Part shown: piece by piece, positions 1 through 9,760 of the stretch
Layout of the letters: each line of letters begins with the position of its first letter
Position numbering within the stretch: the stretch's first letter is position 1
Source of the DNA: Methanobacterium sp. SMA-27
GTDB taxonomy: Archaea; Methanobacteriota; Methanobacteria; Methanobacteriales; Methanobacteriaceae
NCBI RefSeq assembly: GCF_000744455.1
Contig: NZ_JQLY01000001.1
Coordinates: forward strand, 1,054,001 to 1,118,000
Reading direction: 5' to 3'
DNA: 64,000 bases
Program-made: the position numbers and the translations under genes
The notes under the pieces: generated by a model
The model's input: the letters and a program-made list of their open reading frames with translations, nothing else
Databases searched by the model: none
Told to the model about the DNA's origin: nothing

Positions 1-688
1 GTTCATGGATCATGGTGTCTTTAAGACCTCTTGGTGTATCAAAAGCAGCAAGAACTCCACCGTTAATAATTCCTATTTCATCACACAGTAGTTCCACTTC
101 GTACATATCGTGAGAACAAAGGATGATAGTACGGCCTTCTGAATTCAGCTCTTGCACTAAATCCCATAAAACCCTCTTGGTTGTGGGATCTAAACCAATT
201 GTTGGTTCATCAAGGAATAATATATCTGGTTGATGGATTAAACTTGCAACAACTGATGCTTTCTGTTTCATACCTCCAGAAAGCTGTTTTACTAATTTAT
301 TTTGAGCATATTTAATATCAACAAGTTCCATTAGTTCTTCTGCTCTGCTTACTTTCAAGTCCTCTGGTAGTCCATAGAAGTCTGCACACAGATCAATATT
401 TTCACGTACAGTTAAGTCTCCATATAAACTCACCAGTTGTGGAACCATTCCAATCTTTTCACGCACTTCATTGGGATTTTTTGATATATCGTAACCTGCT
501 ACATTTGCAGTTCCGGTTGTTGAATGTATTAAACATGTGAGCATTTTTATGGTTGTTGTTTTTCCAGCACCATTTGGGCCTAGAAAACCAAATATGCTCT
601 TGTTATCTATTTTCATGTTTAGCGCATCAACTGCTGTAAAATCGTCATATCTTTTTGTTAGATCAAATGTTTCAATTGCATATTTCGT
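1..688 (-). CDS. ABC transporter ATP-binding protein (3' part outside window)
   Basis: This is the nucleotide-binding subunit of an ABC-2 type exporter (CcmA/drug or lipid exporter class), which would drive a membrane permease from the cytoplasmic side. The reverse translation shows Walker A GPNGAGKTTT, Q-loop region, signature LSGGMKQ, Walker B DILFLDEP and the H-loop SHD, in the usual order. The C-terminus runs off the window at base 1. It follows the padR gene by about 12 bases and is surely co-transcribed with it. No ATG, GTG or TTG lies in frame between the padR stop and the conserved N-terminus. The codon best placed behind the eight-G ribosome binding site (693-700) is ACG at 686-688, which would be ATG with one base change. 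ATT at 689-691 is an alternative. The permease presumably lies to the left of the window. Confidence 0.85.
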
Positions 689-700
689 AATAACCCCCCC

Positions 701-1162
701 CTATTCATTTTTGGAAAACATGTCTCTCCAGAATTCCTCTAGAAGTGATGTTTTATGGCAACTGAAGACTTTTTTAATTCTTTTGAGAGTTTGAATACCT
801 TCTTCAGTTATTTCATAATATTTTACTTTTCTTTTACCATGTGCTTCCCAAGTTCCAATGATCAAACCTGCATCTTCCAGATTGTGAAGTACAGGATATA
901 TTTTACTTGGTCCTCTTACAGTTTCTTCAGATGAAGGACTGATTTTATTGATTTGACTCATAAGTTCGTAACCATGTGTTCTTCCTTTACTTATTCGCCA
1001 GAGAATCATGGTTTTACCAAAGCCTTTCATACTTCTCAAGAGTTTTAAATCGTACTCTTTAAGGTATTTAAATATATCAGAGTCACAGTCAAATTCATGA
1101 TCTTTGTCATTGAATTCATCTTGCTCCGATTCATCAGATGGAGGCTTATTATTTTCTTTCAT
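701..1162 (-). CDS. PadR family transcriptional regulator
   Basis: This is a winged-helix repressor of the PadR family (153 aa). The N-terminal 30 residues are acidic and probably disordered. The PadR core (about residues 40-145) shows the typical motif of a helix, then GYELMSQI, then a proline-rich turn, then the VYPVLHNLEDAGLI-like recognition helix and wing (seen here as IYPVLHNLEDAGLI). The C-terminus is short and lacks the long PadR coiled-coil dimerisation arm. It is the first gene of an operon with the ABC ATPase that begins just after its stop codon. PadR regulators next to ABC exporters usually autorepress the operon and release it when a substrate binds. A perfect palindrome in its own promoter supports autoregulation here. 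Family call is firm; the ligand is unknown. Confidence 0.9.
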   Translation of the reverse strand: MKENNKPPSDESEQDEFNDKDHEFDCDSDIFKYLKEYDLKLLRSMKGFGKTMILWRISKGRTHGYELMSQINKISPSSEETVRGPSKIYPVLHNLEDAGLIIGTWEAHGKRKVKYYEITEEGIQTLKRIKKVFSCHKTSLLEEFWRDMFSKNE

Positions 1163-1189
1163 AATTTCACACCAACTATACTTAATTAA

Positions 1190-1239
1190 GATATATCAAA
1201 ATTTGATATATCCATAAATGGTATATGAGTATATATAAA
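1190..1239 (-). promoter_or_regulatory. PadR-operon promoter with 23-bp operator palindrome
   Basis: Positions 1190-1212 form a perfect inverted repeat: 11-bp arms GATATATCAAA around one central A. On the minus strand a TATA-like element (TTTATATATAC, 1229-1239) lies upstream, so transcription should start near 1205-1212, inside the palindrome. A repressor bound there would block initiation, which fits autorepression of the padR-ABC operon. Binding by this PadR is inference; the symmetry is directly visible. Confidence 0.7.
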
Positions 1240-1468
1240 GTTTTCGTTTACAAAAATTCCACCTTCCACATATTTTGTAATTATACATTCAAAAGATTCT
1301 TCTAATGGCCAATAAGGCGGTAAGATGGAAACTTTATTCTTTTTGATCAAAATATTTAATAGTGATGTTTAACAATAATTTATATTAGGATACAATAAGA
1401 TGCATTAGGAACCATATTTTATAAAAAAAATTTTGATCAAAACAACTTGAAGATCATGGGGGGATAAA

Positions 1469-1585
1469 ATGAAAATTTTTGTTGATAGGATCTATAAATC
1501 ATCAGATTATGATGATGAAAGTAAATGGGTGAATTATGCCTTATTAACACATTTAACGCAATTTTTTTTAAATCAGGGAAAGTAG
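1469..1585 (+). CDS. Small protein, 38 aa, unknown
   Basis: A 38-codon frame opens with ATG six bases behind a run of six G, a strong Methanobacteriales-style ribosome binding site (1458-1463). The peptide starts MKIFVDRIYKSS and ends FFLNQGK; it is mixed charged and aromatic, with no membrane segment and no cysteine. It stands alone in the roughly 580-bp gap between padR and the ClC gene. I do not recognise a family. The strong initiation signal and protein-like composition are the only support, so this is a candidate rather than a proven gene. The rest of the gap holds the padR promoter on one side and a T-rich tail of the ClC gene on the other. Confidence 0.4.
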   Translation: MKIFVDRIYKSSDYDDESKWVNYALLTHLTQFFLNQGK

Positions 1586-1744
1586 AACGTTCTCTATAAA
1601 AAATTAAAATTCAATTAAATAACTGTCTAAAGGTTATTGAGATATAATATTCAAAGATTTCCTTTTAAAAATATCTTTTTATGGATTTAACTTTTTATAA
1701 TATCAATATTTTACAATAAAGTGAGTTTCTTTTTTTATTTTTTA

Positions 1745-3019
1745 TCAGTTAATTTTCTGGTTGATCTGTTCTTTATCTTTTTCTTTATCTTCTCTCATTC
1801 CCAGTCCATGTGTTATGGAAAATGCAGTTAATGCCGCTAAAAAGATTGGAATTGCATCTGCAAATGGTACACCCACAACAATAATCCCTATTCCCGCAAG
1901 TGCAATGGGAATTGGCACAATTGCAGCAGGTACTGCAACTATCATACAACCCAATGCCAGAGCCAATGGCACCTGTGGAAAAATCAAATGAATTACAGCC
2001 CCAAAACACGAACCAACAAAAAGTAATGGAAATATTGGACCACCAATAAAACCAAAATTCAATGCTCCGCTTAAAGCTACAATTTTAGCCAAAGCAATAA
2101 TAACAAGGAGTATAATCCCAATTTCTGCTGCCTGTTGAGTAACAACGGACATTTGAGTTGTACCTAATCCAATTGTTGTAGGTAGTGCAACAGCCAGCAA
2201 ACCCAACAACAACCCTCCTAAAGTACCGCGTACTATTGGTTTACTATTTAATGGTTCAACTAGTCTGCTGATTATTTTGTTAACAATCACAAAGAACAGA
2301 GCAATGGGTACAGCTAATATTCCCAGCACAATTCCTGCACCCAATTGCCATACCTGTAAATTATATGCAGGTGGAGATAAAATACCCAAAAGATTTGACA
2401 CCGCCATGCCATTTAGTGCATAAAATAGGGAAAATCCAATTGCAGCTGCAAGTCCAGCAATGAGCAATGTTCCATAATAAGCAATCGATTGGAAGTGAGT
2501 TGATTCTAGTAACATAATCAACACAGCAAATGGTGATGAAAAAAGTCCGGCATATGCACCTGAAACACCGCTTATAACATTACTTTTGGTAGTTTCAGGA
2601 TCCATTCCACGAATCTTAGAAACCCAACTTCCCAAGGCCCCGGCCAACATACCAGTAGGCACTTCGGGTCCCAAACTGAAACCACTTATTAATGACAGTA
2701 GTGATACTAAAAGAGATGAAGGAACAGGTTTTGGATCCATATATCCCTTATCAACAGCTTTAAATACATCTATCTGTTTAGCCGAGGTGTAACGATGAAT
2801 TAAACCAACCATGAGACCAACCAATGTCATTACAACTACCATCCACCATGGACCTGTAAATGGTGTCCAGTTATTTAAATTGGGCAAAAGAAGACTCTGC
2901 CCCAGATTCATAATAAAAATAAAGATATAAGCTCCTATTGCACTCAACAATCCTAAAAAGAGCCCCCAAATAATACGATTCCAATATTCCTTTGATCTAA
3001 AGTTTAAATCCTTGGACAT
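1745..3019 (-). CDS. ClC-type chloride channel/antiporter family protein
   Basis: A polytopic membrane protein of about 424 aa belonging to the ClC voltage-gated chloride channel family, which moves Cl- or other anions, often in exchange for H+. About ten hydrophobic segments are visible. The second selectivity motif appears as GPEVP near residue 117-121, whose Glu sits where the gating glutamate lies in the family. The third motif appears as GGPIFP near residue 325. The first GSGIP motif is not recognisable. The C-terminus is short and charged, with no CBS domains. I chose the ATG at 3017-3019, which lies 9-10 bases behind a GGGGG ribosome binding site; an upstream ATG at 3064 would add 15 residues and lacks a good site. 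Monocistronic, facing away from the YbjQ genes. Confidence 0.85.
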   Translation of the reverse strand: MSKDLNFRSKEYWNRIIWGLFLGLLSAIGAYIFIFIMNLGQSLLLPNLNNWTPFTGPWWMVVVMTLVGLMVGLIHRYTSAKQIDVFKAVDKGYMDPKPVPSSLLVSLLSLISGFSLGPEVPTGMLAGALGSWVSKIRGMDPETTKSNVISGVSGAYAGLFSSPFAVLIMLLESTHFQSIAYYGTLLIAGLAAAIGFSLFYALNGMAVSNLLGILSPPAYNLQVWQLGAGIVLGILAVPIALFFVIVNKIISRLVEPLNSKPIVRGTLGGLLLGLLAVALPTTIGLGTTQMSVVTQQAAEIGIILLVIIALAKIVALSGALNFGFIGGPIFPLLFVGSCFGAVIHLIFPQVPLALALGCMIVAVPAAIVPIPIALAGIGIIVVGVPFADAIPIFLAALTAFSITHGLGMREDKEKDKEQINQKIN

Positions 3020-3328
3020 CCTGATTAAACCCCCAGTGTTAAAAATCACCAATTCAGAGCACAAAAAAGTTAATGATATAGATAATATTTTAATATTATT
3101 CTGTTTTTCATGATAATAAATTTTTTTCTAGAAAAACCTTCATTTACTAAATTTTTATATATTCATGACAAATATCAAGAATTGATTCATTTTTTTCTAA
3201 TGCTTTACAATCCAAAAAAAAAATAGAAGATATACAAGTTTGTACAAACATAAAATTGGATTATACCACTAAACTAAAATACAATAAATCATAAATTAAT
3301 ATAAATAATGTTCAAAAGGAGGACAGAA

Positions 3329-3655
3329 ATGCTGATTTTAACCACACCAACTATTGAAGGGAAGGAAATAATTGAATACTATGGTTTAGTTACAGGGGAC
3401 TCACTTTTAGGTGCAAATATGTATAAAGATGTATTCTCCGGAGTTAGAGATGTTGTTGGGGGCAGGACTTCAAAATATGAAGAAGAGCTTACAAATGCTA
3501 GAGACTTAGCAACCAAGAGCATGGAAGAAAAAGCCGAGAATAAAGGTGCTAATGCAATTATAGGAACTCGCGTGGCATATCATAATCTAGGTGGAACTAT
3601 GGGAAATACCATAATGGTCACCATCTTTGGAACTGCAGTTTCATACAAAGAATAA
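3329..3655 (+). CDS. YbjQ family (DUF74) protein
   Basis: A 108-aa soluble protein of the YbjQ/DUF74 heavy-metal-binding-like family, which forms pentamers in known structures and has no settled function. The family features are visible: an N-terminal strand with [10 protein letters not shown], the central [11 protein letters not shown] segment, the helix rich in A/K/E, and the C-terminal GANAIIG...TVFGTAV pattern. Start chosen at ATG 3329, behind AAAAGGAGG; an ATG at 3308 precedes that site and is unlikely. The next gene encodes a membrane protein with a related C-terminal module, only about 35 bases downstream, so the two probably form an operon. Confidence 0.85.
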   Translation: MLILTTPTIEGKEIIEYYGLVTGDSLLGANMYKDVFSGVRDVVGGRTSKYEEELTNARDLATKSMEEKAENKGANAIIGTRVAYHNLGGTMGNTIMVTIFGTAVSYKE

Positions 3656-3690
3656 TTGAAAAGTAAGAATTAATTTTGAAGGTGACATAT

Positions 3691-4524
3691 TTGGCAGCTG
3701 TGACAAAATCAATTATAGAAAAACGCTGGGCAATTACAGCCATAGTACTGGGAATATTAGTTGGATTCTTTTCAGCTTACTTATGTATCTACTTTCATCT
3801 GATTATATTCGGATTCAACATAATGTATATAGTGTCACCACTAGCTGCAGGTTTTGTTGAAACTGTAATAGCCCGGAGAAAGTATGGTAAAAGTACAGGG
3901 GCTATCAGTGCAATTTTAACATTTATATTAATCAATATTTATGGTTGGATTATTCTAGGAATAATTACGAACAATCCTGCTACACTCAGTTTAATTACCA
4001 TAATTGCAATAATACTTACAATACAGGCTGCATTCCCTATATTAATGAATTATATTTTATTTGTTGTTGGGCTGGGTATTATCAAAAAATTGGTAGGATT
4101 CCTGGTTTTTTTACCATCTAAAATTAGGGGAATTAACATAGAAGAAGAAACAAAAGGAACAGTTGGACCTCCTGCAGATGAAATATTCCTTGATGAACTA
4201 GATATTCCTTTATTATCCATACCACCAGTTGAAGGTGGAAGGGTGAAAAAGAGTATTGGATTGGTAATTGGAGAGGCAGTTGCACAAGAAACTGAAACAG
4301 ATGGTTTTGTTGAAAAGCTTTCAAAGATCAATGAACCACCCAATCTGGATGATTATAATCTGGGAGATGCCAGAAAAGTTGCAATATCTCGAATGTTTGA
4401 AAATGCCAAAGCTATAGGCGCAAATACAGTTGTAGATGTTTCATTGGACTACAATTCAATGGGTGGATTTCAGGGTAGTGCTTTAATTGTAACAGCAACT
4501 GGAACTGCAGTAATATATAAATAA
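3691..4524 (+). CDS. Membrane protein with C-terminal YbjQ-like domain
   Basis: About 277 aa. The first roughly 145 residues form four or more hydrophobic helices, including a GAISAILTFILINIYG segment. A linker of charged residues follows (about 150-230). The last 55 residues repeat the end of the YbjQ fold: helix DARKVAISRMFENAKAIGAN, then TVVDVSLDYNSMGG and TATGTAV, closely parallel to the [17 protein letters not shown] and IFGTAV of the preceding gene. I start at TTG 3691, five bases behind GGTGA; a TTG at 3676 is possible. The pairing of a soluble YbjQ with a membrane-tethered one suggests they assemble together at the membrane. That is inference. Function unknown. Confidence 0.7.
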   Translation: MAAVTKSIIEKRWAITAIVLGILVGFFSAYLCIYFHLIIFGFNIMYIVSPLAAGFVETVIARRKYGKSTGAISAILTFILINIYGWIILGIITNNPATLSLITIIAIILTIQAAFPILMNYILFVVGLGIIKKLVGFLVFLPSKIRGINIEEETKGTVGPPADEIFLDELDIPLLSIPPVEGGRVKKSIGLVIGEAVAQETETDGFVEKLSKINEPPNLDDYNLGDARKVAISRMFENAKAIGANTVVDVSLDYNSMGGFQGSALIVTATGTAVIYK

Positions 4525-4645
4525 ATACCAAATCATAGTTATATTAAAATAAATTACTCTTTCTATTTTTTTTTACGGATGAATTCTTAAGAAATATAAA
4601 AAAAATTAATGTTTTAAATTCAATCTTGGAAATAAAATTTGTTTA

Positions 4646-4891
4646 TTAACGATTATTTCTATTGATTAAATCTCTTAAATGGTTGAATTGTCTTTCAAAA
4701 TCATTTAATCTATCACTCAATTCCAGGTTTTTCCTTCGTAAGTCTTCCATATCTCTTGACATCCTATAGATTAGTTCATCTACTTCAGAACCTCCAGATG
4801 ATCTTCTAGAATTACTTCCAGTGGCCATTCCAGTAGCCTGCTTTTGAACTTGGTCCATTGCACTATCCATAATTTTTTTAGGGTCAAACAT
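4646..4891 (-). CDS. Small coiled-coil protein, unknown
   Basis: An 81-aa hydrophilic protein. Residues 1-40 are rich in Q, S, G and R. Residues 40-81 form a predicted coiled coil of the heptad type (DMEDLRRKNLELSDRLNDFE) ending in basic residues. No cysteine, no membrane segment. The start ATG at 4889-4891 follows a GGTGGAG-type ribosome binding site (4897-4903). Such short coiled-coil proteins occur beside many genes as scaffolding or oligomerisation parts, but I recognise no family. It is convergent with the YbjQ operon and separated from the next gene by more than 400 bases. Confidence 0.6.
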   Translation of the reverse strand: MFDPKKIMDSAMDQVQKQATGMATGSNSRRSSGGSEVDELIYRMSRDMEDLRRKNLELSDRLNDFERQFNHLRDLINRNNR

Positions 4892-5309
4892 TTTTCACTC
4901 CACCAAACTTTTTATTAATTCATTGATAATGAATGTCATAGGATATAAATCTATTTTTTTTATTTTTAGATAAATAAAAATAGAATTAATTATTGATCAA
5001 ACACTTATATATTTTTATAATTTGATGGGTTGCTTCATTATAACACGTAGATTATGATTTAATTAGTCAAAATCAGTATACTCTGTTTTATGGGCGGTTT
5101 TTCTGTAAATTTTTAATCTATTACCAATTTCAATACTAAATCTTTTCAACTAAGTCTAATTCTTTGTAGCGCATAAATAGTGGGAATATTTAATTCATAA
5201 TTCCTAATATAATATTGAATATATTTATCATTGAAATATTTTATATTCAAAACATGGAATAGAACTATAATATTTACAATTTGATTTATTTATGCTGAGG
5301 TTGTTTAGA
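4892..5309. other. Gene-free stretch
   Basis: An AT-rich divergent spacer. Its left end carries the ribosome binding site of the coiled-coil gene, and its right end presumably the promoter of the CheB-CheR gene. I see no coding-like frame, no RNA gene and no clear repeat in it. Confidence 0.5.
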
Positions 5310-8259
5310 ATGATAAACACAATCAAAAATTCGGGTAATGTTAATTCAAATTCATCTAAATTTTTATATGTTGGTATTGGAGCGTCTGCAGGTGGATTAG
5401 AAGCTCTAAGAAAATTTATTTCCAATATACCTGAAAATAATGGAATGGCATTTATAATTGTACAACATATGGACCCAACACATAAAAGTGGATTGGTCAA
5501 TATTTTATCTAGATACACTTCTATGGAAGTTTTAGAGGTTGAAGACGGCCAACAAGTCCAGCCAGAGCATGTTTATATTATCCCTCCCAATAAGGATATG
5601 GGTATTTTAGATGGAAGGCTTCAGTTAATGGAACCACTTGAACCTCATGGCCTTAGATTGCCTATAAATTATTTTTTCACAAACCTAGCTCATGATCAAA
5701 AGGATAGAAGTGTAGGTATTATTCTTTCAGGTTTTTGGAGCGATGGGTCAGATGGTTTGAATGCTATTAAAGCTAATGGGGGGATCTGTATTGCCCAAGA
5801 TCCATCAACAGCTGGATCCGATGCTATGCCAATGAATGCCATCAACACCGGACTTGTGGATATGGTACTTGCACCTGAAGAAATTCCAGATAAACTCCTC
5901 TCATACAAACGATCGTCTAGTAAGATCCTTAAGAAAATATTAAACCCTGAGGATGAAACTATCCAGGCACTCAGGAAGATATTCTTGTTAATTAGGAATA
6001 AAACAGGTCAGGATTTTTCACTGTATAAAAAAAGCACGATTAATAGACGTATAGCCCGGCGTATGAATATCAGATTGAAGAAATGCCTCAGTATACGAGA
6101 TACCTCCAGGAAAACCCTGAAGAAATTGATCAGTTGTTCCAGGAATTTTTAATAGGTGTAACCAATTTCTTTAGAGATCCTGAGGCATTTGAATCGCTTA
6201 AACAGAGTGCTTTAAAGGACATGATAAAGGAGAAGAATAATACAGATATATTTAGGATATGGGTTCCAGGATGTTCAAGCGGTGAAGAAGTATATTCAAT
6301 TGCAATAATCATACGGGAACTTTTGGAAGAAACAGGCAAAAATTTGGAGGTTCAAATTTTTGGCACAGATCTTGATCCTAATTCCATAAAAACTGCTCGA
6401 TCCGGTACATATTCCAATATATCTGAAGATATAGGACCTGAAAGGCTTCATAAATACTTTTATAAAAAAGATAATTTATACACCATTAAAAATGATATTC
6501 GCGATATGGTTATATTTGCAAACCATAACGTTATAACAGATCCACCCTTCACCAAACTCGATCTAATCAGCTGCAGAAACTTGCTCATATATTTGGAATC
6601 TGAAGCACAAGAAAGGGTACTTTCAAACATGAACTATGCACTGAAAAAGGATGGAATTTTATTTATAGGTCCTTCTGAAAATATTGGGGATTTTTTAGAA
6701 GCATTTTCTGTTATAGACAACAAATGGAAAATATTTAAATGTGTTAAATCCAGTCGTGTATTATTTGACCACATTAAAACCCGTACAATTTCTTATCAAC
6801 AGCCACATTCATATTGGAACAACCAATTTGCTTTAAAAGATCTAAAAGTAGGACAAACAGATTTAAATATTACTAAAATAGCTGAAAAAAACTTAATAGA
6901 TATATATGCACCGCCATCAGCTTTAATCAATAAATTAGGAGATATTTTATTTATACATGGGCGTTTAGGTAAATATTTAGAACCATCTCCTGGAAGAGCC
7001 CATATGAACATACTTGAAATGGCAAGGGAAGGTATAAAATTAGGTTTAAGTACAGCAATTCAAAATGCAATATCAAATAATAAGGAAGTTGTCTTTGATA
7101 GTCTTCAAGTGGATTCTAAAGATAATAAAGACTATATCAAACTCATTGTAAAGCCTATAAATGATCAAGACTCTGTTAAGGGGTTGTTGATTGTTTCATT
7201 CGAAGAATCAGATTCACAAAATCTTGGCCAAGAGAGGATCAAGTTACATATTGATTCCAACAACAATGAACATATTAAATCCATTGAAAATGAACTTAAA
7301 TTGACTAAAGAACGTTTGAAAGCCAATGTTGAAGAGATGACAACCTCAAATGAGGAGCTTAAATCTGCAAATGAAGAACTACAATCTTTAAATGAGGAAT
7401 CTCAAAGCACTAATGAAGAACTTGAAACTTCTAAGGAAGAATTACAGTCAACTAATGAGGAGTTAAGCACAGTTAACAGCGAACTTCAGATTAAAATAGA
7501 TGAACTATCAAGGATAAATGACGATATGATCAACCTGTTTAACAGCTCGGAAATTGCAATTATATTTGTTGACAATGATTTAAAAATCCGAAGTTTTACA
7601 AAAGAATCTAATAAACTAATTAAATTAATTGAATCTGATATTGGACGCCCTCTAAGTGATATTGCCATATCAATTGAATATCCCGATCTTATGGACGATA
7701 TTATACAGGTAACTGAAAAATTGGTATTTAAAGAAAAAGAAGTTAAAACAAAGGATGATGAATGGTACAAGGTTCGAATTATGCCTTATAAAACTTCACA
7801 AAATGTTATTGATGGTGTTACTATCACTTTCATCAACATAACTAACCTTAAAACTACACAGGAAAAAATACAGTCTGCATTGGATTATGATGAGGGTATA
7901 ATCAACACTGTACACGAACCATTGGTTGTTTTGGATGAAAAGTTAAGGATAATTTCTGCCAATCGTTCATTTTTATATGACATTTGATTTATTACAATCA
8001 GAAACAGAGGGGAAAATGTTAAATAAAGTTGGAGGAGGGTACATGGGATATTAAACAGCTTAAAAGCCTTTTAGAGGACGTTCTTCCCAAAAATAATGAA
8101 ATAAATAACTATGAATTTGATTATGTTTTCCCTAAAATAGGTAATAAGAAACTGTTGTTGAATGCACGGAGAATCTATAGGGGAGATATAGGTACACAGT
8201 TAATTCTTCTTGCAATGGAAAATATGGATAATCTTATAGGAGATGTGAATAACCTTTAA
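5310..8259 (+). pseudogene. CheB-CheR-PAS fusion sensory protein, broken by three indels
   Basis: One ancestral reading frame is now in pieces. Part one (5310 to about 6070) is a CheB methylesterase domain: GASAGG serine loop, QHMDP histidine, and LSGFWSDGSDGL with the aspartate. Part two (about 6070 to 7972) is a CheR methyltransferase: VTNFFRDPEAFE, PGCSSGEEVYS (SAM loop), FGTDLDP and SCRNLLIYL. A long Glu/Ser-rich coiled coil (about 7270-7500) and a PAS domain follow. Part three (about 7972-8259) completes a second PAS-like domain that ends without any kinase. Frame changes sit near 6070 (one base lost), 7972 (an extra T in a T run) and 8040 (one extra base). In this family such fusions usually carry a histidine kinase at the end; here the gene stops after PAS. 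There is no receiver domain either. Start at ATG 5310, with an alternative at 5292. Chemotaxis-like signalling is the family role; the present copy is probably non-functional unless the indels are sequencing errors. Confidence 0.85.
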
Positions 8260-8351
8260 ATTTGTTTTAGTGGATTATATTTCTTTTTTTTATTTAGTTG
8301 TTATTTTAGTGAACTTTTAAAAAAAGAATTATGGTTATATTTAATGATTAG

Positions 8352-9314
8352 TTAACTTTTAAATACATCTTTTAGCATTCCATTGGCCTGTTTAATTGCA
8401 GCTCTTGTTGCAGGTGTTTCTGTGATAGGATTTAACAGAACAAAATCGTGTATTGTCCCCAAGTAACGTACAGCAGTAACCGTGACACCAGCTTCGTTGA
8501 GTTTATGTGCATAAGCAGTTCCTTCGTCACGTAAAACATCATACTCCCCATTAATAATCATTGCTGGTGGTAACTCTGATAGTTGTTCAAGTGAGGCTTT
8601 AAGTGGTGATGCTGTTGGTTCATTTCTTTTTTCATTATCCGGCAAATAATTGTCCCAGAACCATTTCATTGCTTCCTTGGTCAGCCAATGATTAGTTGAT
8701 AATTCATTGTATGAATCTGTTTCAAAATTAGAGTCTGTCACTGGATAAAATAATAGCTGAAATAGGATATCCGGTCCGCCCCGTTCTTTAGCCATCATAG
8801 TCACAGCTGTTGCCATGTTACCTCCAACACTATCACCAACAACAACTATTCGTGATGTATCAAGATTGAACTTGCTGCCATTTTCTGCAATGTATTTAGT
8901 TGCTGCATAGGCTTCTTCTAGAGGTACAGGGTATTGGGCTTCGGGTGAAGGTGTGTAATTAACAAAAACTACCGCTGCATCAGATCCATTGGCTATTTCC
9001 CTAATTAATCTGTCGTGAGTTGTTTTATTTCCTAGTATCCATCCTCCTCCATGGAAATACATAACAACAGGTAGTTTATTATTATTTCCCTTTGGACGTA
9101 CTATTCTAATGGATAACGGTCCATTAGGTCCTTCAGGAATATCCCAATCTTCAATATCTGCGGGAAGTTTGTTCACATCCATGTTTTGTACGTCTAATAA
9201 AACGTCACGTGCATCTTCAACAGATAATTCATAGATTGCTGGCCCACTTTGACTGTTAAGTTCCTCAAGAAAAGATTTAATTGAAGGTTCGATTCCATTA
9301 CTTAAATTAGCCAT
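8352..9314 (-). CDS. Alpha/beta hydrolase, HSL-type esterase
   Basis: A 320-aa cytoplasmic carboxylic-ester hydrolase of the hormone-sensitive-lipase family. The oxyanion-hole motif HGGGW lies at residues 88-92 and the nucleophile elbow GDSVG at 160-164 (Ser162). The acid is Asp259 (GEYDVLRDEG) and the base His289 (GTIHD). All catalytic residues are present and the length is normal, so the enzyme should be active on short-chain esters. The ATG at 9312-9314 follows AAGGGGGAG. The gene appears monocistronic. Physiological substrate unknown. Such esterases are common in bacteria and sporadic in methanogens, so transfer is possible, but the codon use does not stand out. Confidence 0.9.
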   Translation of the reverse strand: MANLSNGIEPSIKSFLEELNSQSGPAIYELSVEDARDVLLDVQNMDVNKLPADIEDWDIPEGPNGPLSIRIVRPKGNNNKLPVVMYFHGGGWILGNKTTHDRLIREIANGSDAAVVFVNYTPSPEAQYPVPLEEAYAATKYIAENGSKFNLDTSRIVVVGDSVGGNMATAVTMMAKERGGPDILFQLLFYPVTDSNFETDSYNELSTNHWLTKEAMKWFWDNYLPDNEKRNEPTASPLKASLEQLSELPPAMIINGEYDVLRDEGTAYAHKLNEAGVTVTAVRYLGTIHDFVLLNPITETPATRAAIKQANGMLKDVFKS

Positions 9315-9760
9315 ATTCCTTTCTCCCCCTTAAATATAGTTATTGAGTTCATAATTTGCTTTTCCACTCAATATTATGTTGTTTTAAGATTATAAAATTA
9401 TACAAATATTAATAATTTTAAGAAATCAGGAAAGAAAATTATTTTCTTGCATTGAATTCAGAACGAACATATGATATATTTAATAAAATAGAAAAAAAAT
9501 AATTTAATGGTAATTTTAGAATTTTTAATATAAATTCTAGATTAACAATGTTTCTTTCCATTAAGAAACTTTTATTCCCTGTTTTTTTATATTTCAAGAT
9601 TTTTGAGCTTTGAATCTCCATGAACTGGATTTAATAATTTAAATTTGGGAAATTTTTTAATTCATTACATTGCCAACATACATTGAAGTTATTTTTTTGA
9701 GGGGCATGTCCAAAATAGCCAATTAAATTTTTATAAGACTTATACCTATAGTTTATATTA

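Noticed and set aside
9439..9621. 60-codon open frame on the minus strand between the esterase and TPR genes
   Set aside because: Translation is low-complexity Ile/Leu/Asn/Lys from AT-rich DNA, and the ATG has no ribosome binding site. Probably chance.
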